Below are positions 51,421-62,063 of a DNA stretch of 64,000 nucleotides, one piece after another. The translations under genes were made by a program, and so were the position numbers. Source of the DNA: Deltaproteobacteria bacterium UBA5205 (lineage in GTDB: Bacteria; Desulfobacterota; Syntrophorhabdia; Syntrophorhabdales; Syntrophorhabdaceae). The first letter of the stretch is position 1. Each line of letters begins with the position of its first letter. The notes beneath the pieces were generated by a model, which ran no database searches, was not told the origin of the DNA, and saw nothing but the letters and a program-made list of their open reading frames with translations. The DNA lies in contig DHVP01000004.1 of assembly GCA_002412715.1 (NCBI GenBank), positions 1 to 64,000 of the forward strand, written 5' to 3'.

Positions 51421-52734
51421 ATGAATGATATGAAGGCGGATTCATATAGTATTGACCAAAAGATCAGAAAGAGTAATATCATTGGGTTCTCTCGTACTGC
51501 GTTGGCAATTCCTGTTTACTTTATACTCACTCCATTTGTTATTAATGCAATTGGAAAAGAGTTTTACGGTCTTTGGTCGCTAAACACCGTAATTTGGACA
51601 ATTTTATCCTTAGGAGATTTCGGATTTCAGAACAGTCTCGTCCATTTCACCGCAATGCATCTGGATGATAATCCAAGACTATGTACCCTGTTTAACACCG
51701 TTTTCTTTTTCTTCTTAACTATCTCCATTATATTTGTTCTATCTATTCTGATCTTTAATGACTTCATAGTTTACACTCTACTAAAAATTAGTCCGGAGTA
51801 CTATCGAGAAGCTACTTTTGTTGTCGTATCCTCTGCCATTGGATTTGGGATCAGGTTCATGGCTGCCCCCTACCAAGCTATCATCGAAGGGAATCAACGA
51901 GTGTATTACTCACAAAAGGTATCTTTGTACTGGCTGCTTTTTAATGCGTTGGCAACTCTCATCGGTCTCTATATCTTTCCCTCGATCTACTTAATAGGTG
52001 TCATCAATATCGTTGGCAACATACTTATCCTGGGCCTTTTTCTCGCCGATGCTCAGAGAAATTACATCTATGCGACAATAAGCCCAAAGCTGTTTAAGCT
52101 ATCAACTCTTAAATACATTTTTCCTTACAGTGCAGGGGTTCAGCTGGCATCTGCTCTTATTATACTCCGTGAGCCGTTGTTAAAGACCATTATTGTCAGG
52201 AAATATGGCCTTGATGGCTTGGCCTCATTTGAAGTTGTATACAGGTTGACGATACAATGCATGTCATTTGTTACTGTACCACTTCTTACAGCTTTGCCTG
52301 TAGCTTCCAGCTTGCATGATCGATTACCGGCGCTTCACAGAATTGTAAAAAAATATCTGACGTGGGTAGTAGGTATCTTGATTATCCCAAGCATCATTGT
52401 CTGGTTCTTTTCAGGTCCCTTTATTAGCCTCTGGCTTGGTGAAGGTTTCGACGTTGCCTCATCAATGCTGCCTTGGATCTTCACTTCATTTGCAATATAT
52501 TATCTTACTGAACCTTTGTACAAGTCAATACAGGGTATCGGAAAGTCCGCCCTGAGTGTGCTTTCGCAAGGATTATTTTTGGGATCACTGATCATCTTCT
52601 GGTTGCTAATGCCTCAACTATGGGGAATTCAGTCTATCTCATACGCGTTTTTCATAGCCAGTCTTGCTTTTTCTCTCTGCAATGTTTCTATGTACAGGCG
52701 AAGTGTATCGAGCTTTCGGGTACCCACGACTTAG
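51421..52734 (+). CDS. Polysaccharide flippase (Wzx/RfbX family)
   Basis: A 437-residue protein with about twelve to fourteen membrane segments. The N-terminal SNIIGFSRTALAIPVYFIL and the FGLVNYG-like FGFQNSLVH segment belong to the polysaccharide biosynthesis C/MOP family that flips lipid-linked units to the periplasm. The ATG at 51421 has GAAGG upstream; an upstream TTG (51382) would overlap the glycosyltransferase gene. AT-rich. Confidence 0.85.
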   Translation: MNDMKADSYSIDQKIRKSNIIGFSRTALAIPVYFILTPFVINAIGKEFYGLWSLNTVIWTILSLGDFGFQNSLVHFTAMHLDDNPRLCTLFNTVFFFFLTISIIFVLSILIFNDFIVYTLLKISPEYYREATFVVVSSAIGFGIRFMAAPYQAIIEGNQRVYYSQKVSLYWLLFNALATLIGLYIFPSIYLIGVINIVGNILILGLFLADAQRNYIYATISPKLFKLSTLKYIFPYSAGVQLASALIILREPLLKTIIVRKYGLDGLASFEVVYRLTIQCMSFVTVPLLTALPVASSLHDRLPALHRIVKKYLTWVVGILIIPSIIVWFFSGPFISLWLGEGFDVASSMLPWIFTSFAIYYLTEPLYKSIQGIGKSALSVLSQGLFLGSLIIFWLLMPQLWGIQSISYAFFIASLAFSLCNVSMYRRSVSSFRVPTT

Positions 52735-52866
52735 ATGGTTAGCTGAAGCCGAACCTATCTGGGATATTCCTTCTCTGGCCAAATAACATAACTTTGTAGT
52801 GTCACAACCGTTCGATCTGATATATTTTTCCATTCATGTTGTAAAGACTAGGGGTTGGTGTTCGCG

Positions 52867-53952
52867 GTGAACGTTCTTTATTTACTTCCTTCAGCCAATA
52901 TCTACGGTGGAACACCACAGAAAACACTTGATTTGGTCAAAGGCTCTCGCAACCGGTCTATTGTGTACTTTTGGTCCGATGCTTATAGCGATAAGCACAT
53001 ACTTTTCAGACAAGCAGGGGCGGGAATTTATTCTGGGGCTTATGGGAGAAACGTATTTCGTCACGTTCGTTTCATAGTCGATCTTATAGATATGTACTCG
53101 ATCGATCTCATTCAGACACAGTTTTCCTTTGGTGAGGTTCTTGGATACTTTGCCAAATTGATGAGACCCAGAGTTAAGTTAATTGTTACTTTTGAGGGTA
53201 GTCTAAAACCATCTTTATTGAGGAGATTGATTTTAAAGTGGATATATCATCATGTTGACAACTTTATCTATATTTCGGAATATGTAAAAAAAGAGAAACT
53301 CGTTTCATTTCCCATGTTGGAGAGTTTGCCTGGCAGAGTTATATACAATGGAAGTAATCTATTGGCACAATCAGTGCGATGTTCTGCACCCTCTTCGCCC
53401 TATAAGATTCTTGATGTTGCCGGCCTGACTCCAATAAAGAATATCTCGACCTTGATTCGTGCGGTAGGCATTATGGTGCACGACATGGACAAACGGAATG
53501 TTGAGCTGATCGTAGCAGGTGAAGGACCCGAGCGCGGAAATCTGGAGCGTCTGATCTTTGACCTGCACCTTGCAAGGAATGTACATCTAATCGGGTATAG
53601 AGACGATATCGGTGATTTGCTGTGTCAATGTGCTGTTTTTGCACATCCTTCCGTGGCAGAAGGCTTTGGTATTGCAGTGACCGAGGCAATGATGACCGGA
53701 CTGCCTGTTGTCGCAGCTGATGCGGGCGCATTGCCAGAATTAATTATCGACGGTGAATCGGGCTTGCTCGTTAATCCCCTTGATGCTGAAAAATGGGCGG
53801 AGGTAATAAGCAAACTAATGAAAGATCCAGTGCTGGCCAAACAAATTGCAGATAATGGGAGAATCAGGGCCTTAAATCTGTTTTCCACAGAACGATTTGT
53901 CTCGAACTATGAAAATATGTATGAGATGGTGGTCAATCGGCAGCGTATTTAA
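52867..53952 (+). CDS. GT4-family glycosyltransferase
   Basis: A 361-residue GT-B enzyme beginning NVLYLLPSANIYGGTPQKT, with a C-terminal donor motif HPSVAEGFGIAVTEAM and GALPELI. The start is uncertain: GTG at 52867 gives the usual N-terminus; TTG 52855 and GTG 52858 lie upstream, close after AGGGG. It follows the flippase by about 130 bases. The donor is unknown. Confidence 0.85.
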   Translation: MNVLYLLPSANIYGGTPQKTLDLVKGSRNRSIVYFWSDAYSDKHILFRQAGAGIYSGAYGRNVFRHVRFIVDLIDMYSIDLIQTQFSFGEVLGYFAKLMRPRVKLIVTFEGSLKPSLLRRLILKWIYHHVDNFIYISEYVKKEKLVSFPMLESLPGRVIYNGSNLLAQSVRCSAPSSPYKILDVAGLTPIKNISTLIRAVGIMVHDMDKRNVELIVAGEGPERGNLERLIFDLHLARNVHLIGYRDDIGDLLCQCAVFAHPSVAEGFGIAVTEAMMTGLPVVAADAGALPELIIDGESGLLVNPLDAEKWAEVISKLMKDPVLAKQIADNGRIRALNLFSTERFVSNYENMYEMVVNRQRI

Positions 53953-54158
53953 GAACAGTTTATTTACACGCCGAGTGGGTAACGCTTGATATGCTATCCG
54001 CTGTTTGAAGGAACCCTCGATCTAGAACAGCCGCGGACAGAAAAACAGATGGATCTACGAATGTTTCAAAAGGCGAGACATCGGATTGATTCTGAAGTTA
54101 CGGAAAAACGGAAACCTTTTTTTGAGTACAAGACGATTTCGATCATATCTACAGCATA

Positions 54159-55358
54159 GTGACCGTTTTGCGAATACTTCTAGTTCATAATCATTATGGT
54201 AATTACGCCCAGGGCGGCGAGGCTAATGTGATGGAGGCTGAAGCACGCTTGCTCGCCGAACACGGTCATATTGTCATGAAGTATGAACGGACGAATGCAG
54301 AGATTGAAGATGCCGGTATCATGATCAGGGCAAAATCCGCTTTCAATGTTGCCTGGTCCAAAACGGCTTATGACGCCATAGACAGTATTCTTCAGGAATT
54401 TAAGCCGGATATCATGCATGTTCATAATTACTGGTTGTTGTTGACTCCCTCAATATTCGCAGCGGCTAAGCTTCGTGGCGTTGCCACGGTACTGACGCTT
54501 CACAATTACAGACTTGTTTGTCCCGGGACACAGTTTTTGAGGAATAACGAACCTTGTGAACTTTGTTTGGATGGCAAGCCATGGCGCGTCCTCCTGCATC
54601 GTTGTTATCCTGGAAGAAGTCTTCTTAAGTCCGTACTTTCGCTGAGACTTTTCCTTGATACGCGAAAGAAGCAATTTCTTTCACCCTGGGTCGATGGTTA
54701 TATCGCCCTTTCTGATTTTGGTCGGGAGAAATTCATAGAGGGTGGATTGCCTGGAGAGAAAATTCATGTAAAACCCAACTTCATAGATGATCCGTACAAA
54801 CAGGACGAAATACCATCGTCAGGAAGGGGCGCTGTTGTCATTGGCCGAATTTCACAGGAAAAAGGGTTGGATACGGTAGCAAAAGCATGGCAGCGCCTGA
54901 ATTATCCTTTGACGATAGTGGGCGATGGGCCTCTGCGGAAAAGCGTAGAACAGAAAATGCCTGCAAGTGTCAGGTTTACGGGCCAAAAGCCTCATGACGA
55001 GACCATGCAAATATGCAAACAATCGCCAATTTTCATTTTCCCGTCAGAATGTTACGAAGGGTCCCCCTTATCCCTTCTCGAAGCGATGGCCTTGGGTCGT
55101 GCAATCATTGCTACTGATCTTGGGCAACGGCGTGAAATAATACGGGATGGTGTCTCCGGCATTCTATATCAAGCGGGCAATGCGGAAGATCTTCGCAGGA
55201 AGATAGTTCAACTCATAGAGAACCCCGATCTATGCAAGTCTTTGGGAAATGCTGCAAGGCATACCTACCTGGAAAGGTACGTTCCGGAAAAGAACTATGA
55301 AATGTTGATGAATATTTATCAGAGAGTTCTTGGATACACCGGAGAGAGGAAGAATTAA
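54159..55358 (+). CDS. GT4-family glycosyltransferase
   Basis: A 399-residue GT-B enzyme. The N-terminal ILLVHNHYG and the Cys-bearing CPGTQFL...CELC stretch (about residues 120-140) are typical of one GT4 subgroup in exopolysaccharide loci. The donor motif is FPSECYEGSPLSLLEAMALG (in part). The start is GTG at 54159, or TTG two codons later; neither has a good ribosome site. Its stop overlaps the next ATG. Bases 53953-54158 hold no gene. Confidence 0.86.
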   Translation: MTVLRILLVHNHYGNYAQGGEANVMEAEARLLAEHGHIVMKYERTNAEIEDAGIMIRAKSAFNVAWSKTAYDAIDSILQEFKPDIMHVHNYWLLLTPSIFAAAKLRGVATVLTLHNYRLVCPGTQFLRNNEPCELCLDGKPWRVLLHRCYPGRSLLKSVLSLRLFLDTRKKQFLSPWVDGYIALSDFGREKFIEGGLPGEKIHVKPNFIDDPYKQDEIPSSGRGAVVIGRISQEKGLDTVAKAWQRLNYPLTIVGDGPLRKSVEQKMPASVRFTGQKPHDETMQICKQSPIFIFPSECYEGSPLSLLEAMALGRAIIATDLGQRREIIRDGVSGILYQAGNAEDLRRKIVQLIENPDLCKSLGNAARHTYLERYVPEKNYEMLMNIYQRVLGYTGERKN

Positions 55359-57247
55359 TGTGTGGGATTGTGGGGGTTTTTTCGCTAAATGCGAGCCAGC
55401 CCCTTTCCGAAATTAGTCTGGCACGAATGCGAGATCAAATGGAGCACAGAGGGCCCGATGATGCCGGGATTTTTTTGTACAATGACAATTCTCTCTCGCT
55501 GGGACTAGGCCACCGTAGATTATCCATCATAGACCTGTCCTCTCTTGGACATCAGCCTATGAGTACTGCTGATGAGACTCTCTGGATTGTCTTTAATGGA
55601 GAAATATTCAACTACCAGGAGCTCAGGCAGGAACTCCTCCAAACGGGCAGACACATTTTCAGATCCAAAACAGACACAGAGGTAATTCTCTATGGGGTAC
55701 GGGAATGGGGTTTAGAAGGATGTCTCAAACGCATTCGTGGAATGTACGCTTTCGCCCTGTTCGACAAAGAAGAGCATTCCCTGACCCTTGTCAGGGATCC
55801 AGTCGGCGTAAAGCCTCTATACTATACACAGGATTCAAATACGATTGTCTTTGCATCAGAGATCAAAGCTATACTCGCAAAACCCGGCTTTCAAAAGAAT
55901 ATCGATGAAACAGCCCTTTATCATTACCTGACCTTTGCTAATTCGCCAGCGCCAGCAACTCTCTTTGAAGGGGTCAAAAAGCTTGAGGCAGGCATGTATC
56001 TGAAAATCGATCGAATGGGGCAGGCCAATAGAGTCAGATATTGGGATCCGACAAAATTCAAGCCTGAAAATACTGGCAGTAGTGAGCTAACACATATAGA
56101 AGAAGTTCGGAGGCTTTTAAGACAATCAGTGCGCCGTCGCATGGTGTCAGATGTGCCTTTTGGTGTTTTCTTGAGTGGTGGAGTTGACTCATCACTTAAT
56201 GTGGCATTGATGGCGGAGTCCATGAGCAGACCGGTTGAAACCTTCTCTGTCGGTATAGATGGCGATCCCTCGAATGAGTTCCTGTATGCCAGGCTCGTGG
56301 CCAAACATTTTGGGACTAACCATCATGAAGTAGTCATAAATGACGATGATTTTATATCGTTCCTGCCAAAAATGGCGTTCTTTCAAGACGAACCTTTGGC
56401 CGATCCTGTCTGTGTTCCCCTCCACTATGTTTCAAAGCTGGCCCGTGACAATGGAACAATAGTAATTCAAGTGGGCGAAGGAAGCGATGAGATCTTTGCC
56501 GGTTATGGAATGTACGATCTTTTCAGAAAATGGAACGTCGGTGGGTTTGGCCCCTATGGGAAATTGCCTGGTTTTTTGAGAAAGCTTCTCTACCGACTAG
56601 TCGAAACGCACACATCCCCGTACATCACCGATGCATTTAGGCGAGCATATTCTAATGAACCCTTGTTCATTGGTAACTCAATCGCTTTCTGGGATCATGA
56701 AAAGAGGCAATTGCTGAAAGACCTGGAAATTGATGAAACATCCGGAAAGATAGCCCGTGAACTGTGCACAGACTTTAATGTGAAGGATGAGCTATCGAAG
56801 ATAATCCAGCTTGAATTGAAGAACCGATTGCCCGAACTATTGTTGATGCGGGTGGACAAAATGAGTATGGCTAATTCGATAGAAACACGAGTACCTTTTC
56901 TCGACGAGGATCTGGTAGAATACGCTCTTCAGATACCGTCCTCTCTAAAAATCAAAAATGGAGAACCGAAATACATCCTTAAGAAATCTGCTGAAGGTAT
57001 CATTCCAACAGATGTAATCTACAGAAAGAAATGGGGGTTCTGTGGATCTGCAACAAATATGATCAATGAAAATATTGTAGCTTACGCGAAAGATACAATT
57101 ATGAACAGTTGTTTGACTGAAAGGTATCTTGACAGGCGGTATATTGAAAACATCTTCGAAAATCACAAGACGCAGAAACGTTTTAATAGTTTCAAAATTT
57201 GGAACCTTTTAAATCTTACCCTGTGGTATGACTGCTGGTTTAGTTAA
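55358..57247 (+). CDS. asnB: Asparagine synthase (glutamine-hydrolysing)-like amidotransferase
   Basis: A 629-residue protein. The N-terminal Ntn glutaminase domain starts MCGIVG with nucleophile Cys2; the synthetase domain has the pyrophosphate loop LSGGVDSS near residue 270. In exopolysaccharide loci linked to exosortases such proteins may amidate sugars, not make asparagine; that is inferred from context. Translation is coupled to the previous gene. Confidence 0.9.
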   Translation: MCGIVGVFSLNASQPLSEISLARMRDQMEHRGPDDAGIFLYNDNSLSLGLGHRRLSIIDLSSLGHQPMSTADETLWIVFNGEIFNYQELRQELLQTGRHIFRSKTDTEVILYGVREWGLEGCLKRIRGMYAFALFDKEEHSLTLVRDPVGVKPLYYTQDSNTIVFASEIKAILAKPGFQKNIDETALYHYLTFANSPAPATLFEGVKKLEAGMYLKIDRMGQANRVRYWDPTKFKPENTGSSELTHIEEVRRLLRQSVRRRMVSDVPFGVFLSGGVDSSLNVALMAESMSRPVETFSVGIDGDPSNEFLYARLVAKHFGTNHHEVVINDDDFISFLPKMAFFQDEPLADPVCVPLHYVSKLARDNGTIVIQVGEGSDEIFAGYGMYDLFRKWNVGGFGPYGKLPGFLRKLLYRLVETHTSPYITDAFRRAYSNEPLFIGNSIAFWDHEKRQLLKDLEIDETSGKIARELCTDFNVKDELSKIIQLELKNRLPELLLMRVDKMSMANSIETRVPFLDEDLVEYALQIPSSLKIKNGEPKYILKKSAEGIIPTDVIYRKKWGFCGSATNMINENIVAYAKDTIMNSCLTERYLDRRYIENIFENHKTQKRFNSFKIWNLLNLTLWYDCWFS

Positions 57248-57283
57248 GCTTTGAACCGTGGAAGAGAGAATGACGGGGTTTCT

Positions 57284-59449
57284 ATGAAACAAGTTACTCA
57301 AAAATTGAAGAACGGACGCATGGAGATTTTGGAGGTGCCGTGTCCAATGCTTGGGAAAGGGCATATACTTGTACGAAATCGCTACTCCCTTATCAGTGCC
57401 GGTACCGAGGGAAGCACGGTCAAAACCGCTCGAAGCAGCTATCTGGCAAAAGCCATGGAGAGGCCTCAGCAGGCAAAACAAGTTCTCGACACTCTTCGCT
57501 CTCAGGGTATTGCACAAACGTACAGAGCGGTAATGAAAAAGCTCGACGCCTATTCCCCTTTGGGTTATTCCTGCGCCGGAAAGGTCATTGATGTAGGTGC
57601 CGGGGTAGAAGAATTCAGTGTTGGAGATCTTGTTGCGTGCGGCGGGCTTACGGCATCCCACGCTGAAGTAGTGTCGGTCCCGGTTAACCTCTGCGTGAAG
57701 CTTTCTCCCGATGCCGATCTCAAGAAGGCGGCATACAATACCCTTGGTTCTATTGCCTTGCAAGGCGTAAGGCAGGCCGATCTTCGGCTTGGAGAGACCT
57801 GCGCAATTATTGGAATGGGACTTTTGGGACAGCTCACCGGGCTTATCTTGAGAGCTTCGGGTGTGAGGGTGATCGGTATCGATATTGACCCATCTATGGT
57901 GGAGATCGCAGAAAGATACTCTGCCGATCTGGCATTACAGCGCGGTACCGCAGGTATTGATGACAGGGTTATCCAGTTTGGTCGAGGTCTCGGTTGTGAT
58001 GCTGTAATCATAACGGCGGCCAGCAGGTCTTTGGATCCCATCAATTTTGCCGGGTCAATTTCACGGAAGAAAGGTACAATAGTCGTCGTCGGCGCAGTTC
58101 CAACCGGGTTCGATCGAGAGCCGAATTTTTATAAGAAAGAACTACAGGTCAAGATGTCGTGTTCTTATGGACCGGGACGTTATGATCCGCTGTATGAAGA
58201 AAAGGGCATCGACTATCCGGCGGCATATGTGCGATGGACTGAGAAGCGTAACATGGAAGCGTTCCAGGAATTGATCCAAAGCAAAAAGATCGACGTAGAT
58301 TATTTGACCACGCACACAGTCAAATTGGAAAATGTCCCTAAAGCTTACGACATGATGCTTTCCAAGTCGGAGCCATTCATCGGTATCCTCATAGAGTATG
58401 ATGTTGGAAACGACTTTTCGAGAAATTATTCGAGGATCAATTTAAAAGGAAACGAGAAAAATGCAGGGCCCGACACTGTTTCGATAGGCTTCATCGGCGC
58501 CGGATCGTACGCCCAGAGTCATCTTCTGCCTAATATACCAAAAGAGAAGGACGTTATCTTGAAAGGCGTTACGACCTTCACTGGTATTGGTTCACAATCG
58601 GTGGCGGAACGTTTCAATTTTGAATTCTGTGCAGGCAGTGACAAAGACATTCTGGAAGACCCCGAGGTCAACACGGTATTTGTTGCAACCCGTCATGATT
58701 CGCATGCTCAATATGTCTTAAGCGCTCTACGGGCTGCTAAACATGTCTTCGTAGAGAAACCGCTTTGTCTCACTGAGCCGGGGCTAAAGGAGATCACCGA
58801 TCTTTATTCAATCCTCAGTGCTCAGCAATCAATAACACCCATCCTTATGGTCGGCTACAATCGACGTTTTTCCCCCCTTGCCAGGGAAATGAAAAAGGCT
58901 CTTGGACAGGGACCCATGGCCATAACGTATCGGATCAATGCAGGGAGGATTGCTGCCGATTCATGGATTCAGGATCCAGAGATTGGCGGAGGAAGGATCA
59001 TTGGGGAAGCCTGCCATTTTATTGATTTCATTACCTACCTTACCGGGTCGTTGCCTGTGTCCGTCCATATGGTCGCAATGGCCATGCCGGGAAATTTGAA
59101 CGACACGGCCATCCTCTCGCTTTCTTATTCTGATGGGTCTATTGGAAGTATTTGTTATTTCGCCAATGGAGACAAAGGCGTGCCCAAGGAATATGTGGAA
59201 GTTTATTGCCATGGCGTAACTGCTATTTTAGAGGATTTTCGGTCCCTTTCCATCTATGCATCAGGAAAGAGAAAACAGAAAAAGATGTCTAGTCAGGATA
59301 AAGGGCACAAGAATGAAGTCCAGGAATTTTTACGGGCTGTAAAAAGCGGCAACTCGTCGCCCATTCCTTTTGACGAGATCATCAGTAGTTCCCTGGCAAC
59401 ATTCAAGGCAATTGAGTCCTACAGAACGGGGAAAGCCATGAGGTTCTAA
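57284..59449 (+). CDS. Bi-domain oxidoreductase (MDR dehydrogenase fused to Gfo/Idh/MocA)
   Basis: A 721-residue fusion. Residues 1-385 are a zinc-independent-looking MDR domain (VGAGVEEFSVGDLVA; Rossmann GMGLLGQL). Residues 400-721 are a Gfo/Idh/MocA domain (GFIGAGSYAQSHL, then VEKPLCLTEPG with the catalytic Lys). Such fusions occur beside heparinase-like genes in exosortase-linked loci. It likely modifies a nucleotide sugar or polysaccharide unit. The ATG at 57284 has GGGG upstream; an earlier TTG was rejected. Confidence 0.9.
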   Translation: MKQVTQKLKNGRMEILEVPCPMLGKGHILVRNRYSLISAGTEGSTVKTARSSYLAKAMERPQQAKQVLDTLRSQGIAQTYRAVMKKLDAYSPLGYSCAGKVIDVGAGVEEFSVGDLVACGGLTASHAEVVSVPVNLCVKLSPDADLKKAAYNTLGSIALQGVRQADLRLGETCAIIGMGLLGQLTGLILRASGVRVIGIDIDPSMVEIAERYSADLALQRGTAGIDDRVIQFGRGLGCDAVIITAASRSLDPINFAGSISRKKGTIVVVGAVPTGFDREPNFYKKELQVKMSCSYGPGRYDPLYEEKGIDYPAAYVRWTEKRNMEAFQELIQSKKIDVDYLTTHTVKLENVPKAYDMMLSKSEPFIGILIEYDVGNDFSRNYSRINLKGNEKNAGPDTVSIGFIGAGSYAQSHLLPNIPKEKDVILKGVTTFTGIGSQSVAERFNFEFCAGSDKDILEDPEVNTVFVATRHDSHAQYVLSALRAAKHVFVEKPLCLTEPGLKEITDLYSILSAQQSITPILMVGYNRRFSPLAREMKKALGQGPMAITYRINAGRIAADSWIQDPEIGGGRIIGEACHFIDFITYLTGSLPVSVHMVAMAMPGNLNDTAILSLSYSDGSIGSICYFANGDKGVPKEYVEVYCHGVTAILEDFRSLSIYASGKRKQKKMSSQDKGHKNEVQEFLRAVKSGNSSPIPFDEIISSSLATFKAIESYRTGKAMRF

Positions 59450-59468
59450 TTTCGGTGGTTATCACGCT

Positions 59469-61304
59469 TTGAAAGGCAGCAAGACAAGTTTTTATATATC
59501 CAGGTTTCGACGGGCTTCCATACCTGAACTGGTCCATAGGGCTGTTGAGGCCCTTTCCATCAAGAAGATCAGGCGAGCGATCAGGGCCGGGAAGCCACTG
59601 TATACGATCCCGGCTGTTTGCATGAGAGAGATTGATGCTCTCTGTCTACCTGAAATGATATTTCGCAATTCTGACAATCAGATACAGAGACTGATGCATG
59701 GTGGAAAATTCACTCTTAATACAGAAGAGAGTGAGATTCTGAGCTGCGAAAGAATGTGGAGAGATAAGTTTTATTCGGATGTCCATCCCGATGCTTCTCT
59801 TGATATAAGATCTGTGTGGGAGCCGGCCCGCTTGCAAAATATTTCAGTCCTGCTGGCAGACATAACCGGGTCGGACGACCGTTCTCGTGTGGCTATGGCT
59901 AAGAACATTGCCAAAAATGAGGTTCTCGAGTGGCTGGATTCCAATCCCTTCTTTTTCGGGCCCCACTACATGTCCGCCATGGAATGCGGATTACGTATCC
60001 CGGTATTTTTCTACTGTTTGAAGGGGTTGGACAATCTTACGGATGCCGACAGCCTGCGGTTGCTGACGTTTATTTATGAACACGCCTGGCTGGTATTTAA
60101 GCGTTTGTCGCTGTATTCATCTGTCGGTAATCATACCGTAGCTGAATGTGTCGGGCTCGTATTTGGCGGCGCCATGTTCCGAAACTCCAGGGAAGGCATG
60201 CAGTGGTTGCAAAAAGGATCAGAACTTCTGGAACAGGAACTGTACCATCAGGTTCTTGCGGACGGAGGGCCCGCCGAACAATCCTTAAGCTATCACCGAT
60301 TCGTCCTGGATCTGTATTGGCTTGCAGCAGATTTTCTTGAATCGAACAATCTTGCCGATTGTAGTTCTTGGAAAACAAGGCTCATTGAAGGAGAGCATTT
60401 CCTCGCATGTTTTTCAGATTTATCGGGAAATCTTCCATCCATAGGCGATAGCGATGATGGCCGTGCCATGGCACCCGGCATTTGTCCGAAAAGAGACGGT
60501 AAGGATACTGTGGAAACAAAACCGTGCATAACCTTTCCGGAGAGTGGATATACAGTGGTCCGGGGTGACAACGGCATGCTTCTTACCTTTGATCATGGCC
60601 AGCTTGGAATGGGCCCTTTGTACAATCATGGCCACGCGGATGCTCTTTCCATCACACTTTCCGTTGCGGGAGAACAAGTCATAGTTGACCCCGGGACATT
60701 CCGGTATAATGGAGTGCCGGAATGGCGACGTTACTTCAAAGGAACCAGGGCACATAATACGGTAACCATTGATGCCAGGGATCAAGCTATTCAGGCAACC
60801 GGCTTCATCTGGAGCCATCCCTACAGCGCAAAACTCGTTAAGGTTTCCGATAACGATGGCAAGCCATACATTGAGGCGACGCATGATGGATATTCGAGGC
60901 TTCCTGAGCCCGTTATCCACAGGCGGGTTGTCGCTTTTTGCTCGCGCAGCCTTTTTCTCATTAAAGACTCATTTTCAGGAAAAGGTCTGCATAATTTCGA
61001 ACTCAATTTTCACGTCCATCCGGATTGCACGTTTGAATGGAATGGCAGACATTCACTTATCAAAAAAGGGGCGGCGGAAATATCGATCATGTTGCTGGGC
61101 GGAAAAGAGTTCAGTACGAGCTGCGGTGATACGGCACCGCCGTTTGGATGGTATTCCCAGGCTTACGGTCTAAAGACACAAAGCCCCGTTTTGTTCTGCG
61201 AGATGCATGGCCAACCCGATCATGTTTCTTATGCAACAGCCATAAGTCTGGGTGGTACTATCCCCGACAAAGCAGTTCTGGAGGAAATTGCTTGCCGTCT
61301 TTAG
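59469..61304 (+). CDS. Heparinase II/III family protein
   Basis: A 611-residue protein. The N-terminal half is an (alpha/alpha) toroid (NHTVAECVGLVFGG), and the C-terminal half a beta-sandwich with GHADALSITLS and HNTVTID, the typical heparinase II/III-like motifs. It has no clear signal peptide. In exopolysaccharide loci these proteins cleave or edit uronic acid-containing chains. The start is TTG at 59469 with GGTGG upstream; no ATG gives a full N-terminus. Confidence 0.87.
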   Translation: MKGSKTSFYISRFRRASIPELVHRAVEALSIKKIRRAIRAGKPLYTIPAVCMREIDALCLPEMIFRNSDNQIQRLMHGGKFTLNTEESEILSCERMWRDKFYSDVHPDASLDIRSVWEPARLQNISVLLADITGSDDRSRVAMAKNIAKNEVLEWLDSNPFFFGPHYMSAMECGLRIPVFFYCLKGLDNLTDADSLRLLTFIYEHAWLVFKRLSLYSSVGNHTVAECVGLVFGGAMFRNSREGMQWLQKGSELLEQELYHQVLADGGPAEQSLSYHRFVLDLYWLAADFLESNNLADCSSWKTRLIEGEHFLACFSDLSGNLPSIGDSDDGRAMAPGICPKRDGKDTVETKPCITFPESGYTVVRGDNGMLLTFDHGQLGMGPLYNHGHADALSITLSVAGEQVIVDPGTFRYNGVPEWRRYFKGTRAHNTVTIDARDQAIQATGFIWSHPYSAKLVKVSDNDGKPYIEATHDGYSRLPEPVIHRRVVAFCSRSLFLIKDSFSGKGLHNFELNFHVHPDCTFEWNGRHSLIKKGAAEISIMLLGGKEFSTSCGDTAPPFGWYSQAYGLKTQSPVLFCEMHGQPDHVSYATAISLGGTIPDKAVLEEIACRL

Positions 61305-62062
61305 ATGGGAGATTGCCTATTCTTGATATATGGGTTGATCCTGTTACCACAGATCAAGCCTTGGCATATGTGAGGCACGTTGTCGAAACTGGCGATAGGC
61401 CCCACTCAATATTTGCGGTCAATCCGGAGAAGAACTTTTCGGTGCCGAAGAACCCCATTCTTTGGCAGACATTCAGGGTTGCGGATCTTCTCATACCTGA
61501 CGGGATTGGTATTGTTCTGGCGGCAAGGATTTTGTATGGCGCAAGAATGAAACGTGTTCCCGGTGTTGAGTTTATGCTTGAAATTTGCAGGCTTGCGGCG
61601 GCACGTGGATATAGAGTTTTCATATATGGGGCAAAGGAAGAAACGAGCAAGAAGGCAGTGGACGAATTGATCCGGCGTTACCCGGGTCTTAAAGTTGTCG
61701 GCCGGGCCAACGGTTATGTGAGAGATGAAGAAATGCCGCAGCTGATAGACAGGATTAATACATCCGGAGCCGAGATTCTCTTCCTTGCCCTTGGATCTCC
61801 GAAACAGGAACAATGGTTTACAACACACAAGGACTCCCTGAAACGTGCAAGGGTTTGCCAGGGAATTGGGGGAACACTAGATGCAATTACGGGGAATGTT
61901 AAGCGAGCCCCGGAGGTGTGGTGTAAATACAATGTTGAATGGCTTTATCGACTGATATCAGAACCAAAAAGAATAAAGAGACAAAAAGTGCTTCCCGTTT
62001 TCGCTTTGCTGGTTATGGTCGCTAAACTGAAAATGATTTTTCATAGTGAAAGGAAAAGATGA
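61292..62062 (+). CDS. WecG/TagA/CpsF family glycosyltransferase
   Basis: A 256-residue GT26 enzyme that transfers an N-acetylmannosamine-type sugar to a lipid-linked acceptor. NPEKNF, ADLLIPDGIGIVLAAR and LALGSPKQEQW (the SPKQE motif) are clear. The TTG at 61292 has a strong GGAGGAA five bases before it and overlaps the heparinase stop. Earlier codons give an implausible leader. With WecB and a UDP-HexNAc dehydrogenase in the locus, ManNAc or ManNAcA is a natural donor. Confidence 0.9.
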   Translation: MPSLDGRLPILDIWVDPVTTDQALAYVRHVVETGDRPHSIFAVNPEKNFSVPKNPILWQTFRVADLLIPDGIGIVLAARILYGARMKRVPGVEFMLEICRLAAARGYRVFIYGAKEETSKKAVDELIRRYPGLKVVGRANGYVRDEEMPQLIDRINTSGAEILFLALGSPKQEQWFTTHKDSLKRARVCQGIGGTLDAITGNVKRAPEVWCKYNVEWLYRLISEPKRIKRQKVLPVFALLVMVAKLKMIFHSERKR

Positions 62063-62063
62063 C

